Source of the DNA: Pseudomonadales bacterium
GTDB lineage: Bacteria > Pseudomonadota > Gammaproteobacteria > Pseudomonadales > Azotimanducaceae
Length of the DNA stretch: 37,359 bases
NCBI GenBank assembly: GCA_029248675.1
Contig: JAQWIX010000097.1
Coordinates: forward strand, 1-37,359
Direction of reading: 5' to 3'
The position numbers were made by a program, and so were the translations under genes. Under the pieces are notes generated by a model. That model was not told where the DNA came from. It made no database searches and worked only from the letters and a program-made list of their open reading frames with translations. This document shows, in pieces, positions 33,315 through 37,359 of the stretch (positions are counted from its first letter, which is position 1; each line of letters opens with the position of its first letter).

Positions 33315-33823
33315 ATCCCAAGCGCAAACAACGCCTGTATTTAATGCTGTTTTTGCTGTTGGTGGCCGGTGGCATCACCGCGCTGCTGATTCAGATCTCT
33401 GGCGAGAATATGAACATGTTTTACCCGCCGTCGGATGTGGTGTCCGGGAAGGCACCTGTAGGCGAGAATCTGCGTGCAGGGGGCATGGTTCAAAACGGCA
33501 GCGTGCTGCGCAGCGAGTCTGATCTGGGTGTTACCTTTGTTCTAACCGACCATAAGGGAGCAGATTTTACGGTTCGATACACGGGCATCCTGCCTGACCT
33601 GTTTCGTGAGGGGCAGGGCATTTTGGTCGAAGGTCAGTTAAACCAAGCTGGGGTCTTCGAGGCTACCGAGGTGCTGGCCAAGCACGATGAAAACTATATG
33701 CCACCCGAGTTAATGGAACTTCAGGGCGAGATGCCAGAGCGGAAACCGGGCCCAATGCCAGGTTTTCCCGGGACTGCCCAAGACTCACCAAGGGTAACCA
33801 TGGGTTCTGCTTATGATTCCTGA
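33311..33823 (+). CDS. ccmE: Periplasmic heme chaperone CcmE
   Basis: CcmE binds heme covalently and passes it to CcmF/H. The 170-residue protein has a signal anchor ([19 protein letters not shown]), an OB-fold with FYPPSDVV and [10 protein letters not shown], and the heme-attachment site [10 protein letters not shown] with His125 and Tyr129. The C-terminal tail is Pro-rich and longer than the minimal fold, which is usual. It overlaps ccmD by four bases and ccmF by eleven. Confidence 0.96.
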   Translation: MNPKRKQRLYLMLFLLLVAGGITALLIQISGENMNMFYPPSDVVSGKAPVGENLRAGGMVQNGSVLRSESDLGVTFVLTDHKGADFTVRYTGILPDLFREGQGILVEGQLNQAGVFEATEVLAKHDENYMPPELMELQGEMPERKPGPMPGFPGTAQDSPRVTMGSAYDS

Positions 33824-35747
33824 ACTGGGTAACTTTGCCTTGGTGCTGGCTTCGGTTCTGGCCTTAGGGGGTGCAGGTCTAGGGCTCTATGCCCCTAGGG
33901 AGCCAGTGCTGCAAAGTGGCGTTTTGTCCATGGTGTTCGGCCAGTGGGCCTTCAGCTTCGTCGCCTTTACGGCCCTGATTTACGCCTTTGTTGTGGACGA
34001 TTTCAGCGTGTCTTACGTTGCTAATCAGTCAAACTCGCTGCTGCCTTGGTACTACAAAGTCAGCGCCGCTTGGGGCGGGCATGAAGGCTCCTTCCTGCTT
34101 TGGATTTTGATCATGGGCACGTGGATGCTGGCCTTTGCCTTGCGCTCAGACCAATATCCAGACCGCTTCACAACTCGAGTGCTTGGCGTGTTGTCCCTAC
34201 TCAACCTAGGGTTCATCTGCTTCGCACTGTTTACGAGTAATCCTTTCTTGCGGCTGATTCCGCTGTCTCCAGCAGACGGAGCCGACCTGAATCCCCTGCT
34301 TCAGGACTTTGGTCTGATCGTCCATCCACCATTGCTTTATGCCGGATATGTCGGCTTGGCCATCCCCTTTGCTATGGCCGTGGCGGCCTTGCTGGAGGGG
34401 CGGGTAGACGCCACTTGGGCTCGGTGGTGCCGAACATGGGCCAATATGGCTTGGGCGTTGTTGACCTGTGGAATCGCGCTCGGCAGCTGGTGGGCGTACT
34501 ACGAGCTAGGCTGGGGTGGCTGGTGGTTTTGGGATCCGGTTGAAAATGCGTCCTTTATGCCTTGGCTTGCGGCTACCGCCCTTGTGCACTCTTTGTCCGT
34601 GACAGAAAACCGAGGCACTTTTAAGAGCTGGACATTACTTCTAGCCATCACCGCGTTTTCGTTTTCCTTGCTGGGGGCGTTTATTGTGCGCTCCGGAGTG
34701 CTGACTTCGGTGCACTCTTTCGCCGTAGACCCAGAACGGGGTATGTACATTCTGACCTTCTTAGCCCTAGTTGTGGGCGGATCGCTGAGTCTTTATGCCG
34801 CCCGGGCGGGACAAAACACCGCCAAGGTCGGTTACGAAGTGCTTAGCCGGGAATTCTTCATGCTGGTCAATAACGTCATCATGGTGGTTTCGTTGGCGGT
34901 AGTGCTCTGGGGAACACTGGCGCCCATCGGCTATGAGGCTATCACCGGCGGCCGAATTTCCATTGGCACACCGTTTTTCAACGCTTTTTTTGTTCCCTTG
35001 GGCCTAATGCTGTTGGGCGCACTTGCCTTGGTGCCCGTGCTCAATTGGAAGCGCACGAGGGCGCAGGTGTTAGCCAGCGTTTACCAAGCCCTCGGCGTAT
35101 CCGTCTTGCTGGGTGGCTTGATTTGGTTTGCTCTTGATCCGGCGTCGTTGCTTGTTGCTGGTGCTGTTGGCCTATCCGTCTGGGTGGTGCTCACCCACGC
35201 TAGGCAACTTTGGTTTCGGCTGGGCAAGGGTAGCGTGCCAGCTGCCTACATAGGCATGACCCTGGCCCATCTGGGGTTCGCCATGGGTACAGCCGGTATC
35301 TCGATTACCGCAACCCAATCGGTAGAGTCCGATGTGCGCATGAGTCCCCAAAGCAGCATCGTTTTGGCGGGGCAGCAGGTGACCTTTACTGGCGTTATCG
35401 ATGTCTTAGGGCCGAACTATGGTGCTCAGCAGGGTATTTTCATTGTTACCGATGGCGACAGGAGTTACGAGCTGCGGCCAGAAAAACGCCAGTACTTTGC
35501 TGGCGGCAACACTATGACCGAGGCGGGGATCTCCGCGGGGTTCCTAGCCGATACCTACATCTCCTTGGGGGAGCCCCTGGAAGGTGGGGCGTGGGCGGTG
35601 CGTGCCCACTACAAACCCCTCGTGCGCTGGGTGTGGCTTGGTGCATTGCTTATGGCCTTTGGTGGAATTCTTGCGGTCTTTGATAAGCGTTATGCTCGCC
35701 AACGGCGCCGGCAGGAAGCTCGGCAGGGGGAGGTAACCCTCTCGTGA
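33813..35747 (+). CDS. ccmF: Cytochrome c heme lyase subunit CcmF
   Basis: CcmF joins heme to apocytochrome c together with CcmH. The 644-residue membrane protein has about 15 helices. The WWD domain reads [20 protein letters not shown], and [13 protein letters not shown] and [13 protein letters not shown] contain conserved heme-ligand His. A periplasmic domain ([26 protein letters not shown]) precedes the last helix, and a basic tail follows. The start overlaps ccmE by 11 bases and the stop overlaps ccmG (GTGA). Confidence 0.96.
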   Translation: MIPELGNFALVLASVLALGGAGLGLYAPREPVLQSGVLSMVFGQWAFSFVAFTALIYAFVVDDFSVSYVANQSNSLLPWYYKVSAAWGGHEGSFLLWILIMGTWMLAFALRSDQYPDRFTTRVLGVLSLLNLGFICFALFTSNPFLRLIPLSPADGADLNPLLQDFGLIVHPPLLYAGYVGLAIPFAMAVAALLEGRVDATWARWCRTWANMAWALLTCGIALGSWWAYYELGWGGWWFWDPVENASFMPWLAATALVHSLSVTENRGTFKSWTLLLAITAFSFSLLGAFIVRSGVLTSVHSFAVDPERGMYILTFLALVVGGSLSLYAARAGQNTAKVGYEVLSREFFMLVNNVIMVVSLAVVLWGTLAPIGYEAITGGRISIGTPFFNAFFVPLGLMLLGALALVPVLNWKRTRAQVLASVYQALGVSVLLGGLIWFALDPASLLVAGAVGLSVWVVLTHARQLWFRLGKGSVPAAYIGMTLAHLGFAMGTAGISITATQSVESDVRMSPQSSIVLAGQQVTFTGVIDVLGPNYGAQQGIFIVTDGDRSYELRPEKRQYFAGGNTMTEAGISAGFLADTYISLGEPLEGGAWAVRAHYKPLVRWVWLGALLMAFGGILAVFDKRYARQRRRQEARQGEVTLS

Positions 35748-36316
35748 ACCGTGCCAGTCTGTTTGTACCATTAGGTGTCTTCGTCTTAATTCTAACCCTT
35801 GGCTATGTGGGGTTTGACCTTGGTGCTCGCAGCGAACTTCCCTCGGCTTTGATCAACAAACCCTTTCCAGAGTTCAACGCCCGGCTTTTAGGAAGACCGG
35901 AGCAGTCCATTACCCGCGACGATTTGCTCGGTCAGCCCACATTGGTAAATGTCTGGGCCACTTGGTGCCCCACTTGCCTAAGCGAGCACGAACAGCTAAT
36001 GCAGATTGCCGCGACTACCGATGTGCAGATTGTGGGGGTGAATTACAAAGACCGTCCAGACAAAGCTCTGCGATGGCTGGCTCAATTCGGCAATCCTTAT
36101 CGATGGGTGTTGGATGATCGTGACGGATTGCTTGGTATTGAAATGGGGGTTTACGGGGCTCCGGAGACGTTCTTGTTGGATGCCCGAGGAGAAGTGGTCT
36201 ATAAGCGGGTAGGGGATATCAATCCCCGTATTTGGCGATCAGAGCTGGCACCGAGGTTATTGCAGCTAGGGGTCAGCATTGCCGGTAGCGATGCCGACGG
36301 AGCGCGCCAACCATGA
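35744..36316 (+). CDS. ccmG: Thiol:disulfide interchange protein CcmG (DsbE)
   Basis: This is a membrane-anchored thioredoxin-like protein that keeps the apocytochrome CXXCH thiols, or CcmH, reduced. The N-terminal helix is about residues 7-24. The active site WATWCPTC holds Cys75 and Cys78, and [22 protein letters not shown] includes the cis-Pro loop. The length of 190 residues is typical. The start is GTG, inside the ccmF stop; the end overlaps ccmH by four bases. Confidence 0.96.
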   Translation: MNRASLFVPLGVFVLILTLGYVGFDLGARSELPSALINKPFPEFNARLLGRPEQSITRDDLLGQPTLVNVWATWCPTCLSEHEQLMQIAATTDVQIVGVNYKDRPDKALRWLAQFGNPYRWVLDDRDGLLGIEMGVYGAPETFLLDARGEVVYKRVGDINPRIWRSELAPRLLQLGVSIAGSDADGARQP

Positions 36317-36855
36317 TCCTTGCCCGACCCGGCCGATGGATCGTTGGCAGGCTAATCCTAGCGTTATTGGCCCTGAGTAGCGCCAGCGCTTGCTTCGCGG
36401 TTTCCCAAATCGATACCTTCGAGTTCAGCGACGAAGTTCAAGAACGCCGCTACCGAGCCTTGATCGACGAATTTCGCTGCCCCAAATGTTTGAACACAAA
36501 TTTAGCGGGCAGTGATGCCCCCATTGCTCAAGATCTTCGTAAAGTTGTTTACCGTTTGGTTGTGATCGAAGCAAAGGCTGATCAAGAGGTGCGGGATTAC
36601 CTTCAGGTCCGATATGGGGATTTTGTGCTTTATGACCCTCCCTTCAATGCCCGCACTTGGTATATCTGGGTTGTGCCCATCGGCTTGGGGCTGCTTGGGG
36701 TCTTTGTGATATTAGGTTTGCAGCGCAGAGTAACGGGCCAGCGCACGGTGCTTGATTCAAGCCAGCAGGCACGGCTTCGCAGCATTGTGCAAGGAACCGC
36801 GGCAGCGGATGCCGATGGCACAGCAGGCGCAAAGAACCCGGAGACGAAGTCTTGA
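36313..36855 (+). CDS. ccmH: Cytochrome c maturation protein CcmH
   Basis: CcmH handles the apocytochrome thiols beside CcmF. The signal peptide ([17 protein letters not shown]) is followed by the short three-helix domain with the redox pair in [23 protein letters not shown] (Cys56, Cys59), then [15 protein letters not shown], and a membrane helix [19 protein letters not shown]. The C-terminal 40 residues are cytoplasmic and polar. This is the short form, with CcmI encoded separately, as in Pseudomonas-type operons. It overlaps ccmG by four bases and ccmI by one. Confidence 0.95.
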   Translation: MILARPGRWIVGRLILALLALSSASACFAVSQIDTFEFSDEVQERRYRALIDEFRCPKCLNTNLAGSDAPIAQDLRKVVYRLVVIEAKADQEVRDYLQVRYGDFVLYDPPFNARTWYIWVVPIGLGLLGVFVILGLQRRVTGQRTVLDSSQQARLRSIVQGTAAADADGTAGAKNPETKS

Positions 36856-37359
36856 TGATTGGATTGTTTTTTCTCCTGGCGCTGCTGGCCTTGGTGTGTG
36901 TGTTGGCGCCGGCTTTTTGGTCGAAGGGACGCTGGGAAAACACCGGACTTGGGGATGGTGCAGAGTTCAGCCGGGTCTGGTACCAGGAGCGGATGGATGC
37001 ACTGGAGGCAGAAGAACTTGATCCTGCTCAGCGCACTGAACTTGCCGATGAGCTAGCAGCCGTGCTGCTGGCCGAATATCCAGATCAGGTGCCTCAGCCT
37101 GAAACTGAAACGTCGACCCCCCGCCCAAGTCTGTTCAACCCCGGAAATATCTTGCTAGTGCTGGGTACGGTCTTGGTTGTCCTAGCAGTGGGTTTGTACA
37201 CCCAGTTGGGCAGTTATGGAGCGATCAAGATTCAAGGTGCGCAACAAATCTTAGCCCTTGCCCCAGAGGAGAGCGGTGATGTGCTCCGGGACTGGCAAAG
37301 CCGGCTGGGTGAATGGTTAGCCGGTGAGCCGGAGGATGCCCAAAGCTGGTATCTGTTGG
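36855..37359 (+). CDS. ccmI: Cytochrome c assembly protein CcmI, N-terminal part
   Basis: The gene runs out of the window at the right edge; 168 codons are visible and the frame has no stop. The N-terminal helix (LFFLLALLALVCVLAPAFW) is followed by a cytoplasmic helical loop with VWYQERMDALEAEELDPAQ and LADELAAVLLAEYP. A second membrane helix (ILLVLGTVLVVLAVGLY) comes next, then the start of the periplasmic TPR region (EDAQSWYLL). This matches CcmI, which holds apocytochrome c for ligation. The ATG shares one base with the ccmH stop. Confidence 0.92.
   Translation, partial: MIGLFFLLALLALVCVLAPAFWSKGRWENTGLGDGAEFSRVWYQERMDALEAEELDPAQRTELADELAAVLLAEYPDQVPQPETETSTPRPSLFNPGNILLVLGTVLVVLAVGLYTQLGSYGAIKIQGAQQILALAPEESGDVLRDWQSRLGEWLAGEPEDAQSWYLL

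Noticed and set aside
1-37359. CRISPR array, transposon, integrase, tRNA or rRNA
   Set aside because: Spacers are short and no spaced repeats, terminal inverted repeats, transposase motifs or cloverleaf-like sequences were seen by eye.

Overview
The window reads as chromosomal DNA of a marine-type heterotrophic gammaproteobacterium. The assignment rests on several neighbourhoods: a tesA/ybbA/ybbP divergon, ttcA-yheU, BolA-TrhO, a System I cytochrome c maturation operon in the order ccmABCDEFGHI, and a fused CysNC. The catabolic genes (P450, acyl-CoA dehydrogenase, TauD-like dioxygenase, molybdenum hydroxylase, TAXI-TRAP) would fit oligotrophic groups such as Cellvibrionales-like lineages, but that placement is inference. 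Coding density is very high, with no gene-free stretch over 300 bases. I see no rRNA, tRNA, insertion sequence, integrase, phage gene or CRISPR array.

Layout. 1-837: 3' part of a gamma-glutamyltransferase. 949-7564: sulfate activation (CysD with an extra ~210-residue N-terminal domain, CysNC, a DUF2061 membrane protein), followed on the same strand by a TAXI-type TRAP transporter. 7607-15446: metabolic genes: a cupin-like protein (minus strand), cytochrome P450, aldose-1-epimerase-like protein, an orphan molybdenum hydroxylase large subunit ending at a strong terminator, a MoaD/ThiS-like small protein, an acyl-CoA dehydrogenase and a TauD-like dioxygenase. 15443-20335: mostly minus strand: DUF2239, gamma-carbonic anhydrase, MFS transporter, signal peptidase I, DUF1244 and YaaA, with one small plus-strand membrane protein. 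20530-22672: PP2C phosphatase, BolA and TrhO. 22696-27813: TesA diverging from YbbA-YbbP, then TtcA-YheU. 27903-30947: a secreted protein of unknown function and a TonB-dependent receptor. 30973 to the end: ccmA-ccmI, with ccmI cut by the window edge.

How the genes work together. CysD and CysNC convert sulfate to APS and then PAPS. CcmA-CcmI export heme, load it on CcmE, prepare apocytochrome thiols and ligate heme to make c-type cytochromes. The receptor just upstream could bring in an iron or heme-like substrate, but nothing here proves its ligand. YbbA-YbbP and TesA form a conserved divergent pair; in this genome their two start codons share the same CATG.

No large unknown system (defence island, secretion system or natural-product cluster) is visible. 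The items most worth a second look are the extra domain on CysD, the isolated molybdenum hydroxylase with a possible RNA/operator leader, the MoaD/ThiS-like protein behind its terminator, and the DUF11-like protein plus receptor ahead of the ccm operon.
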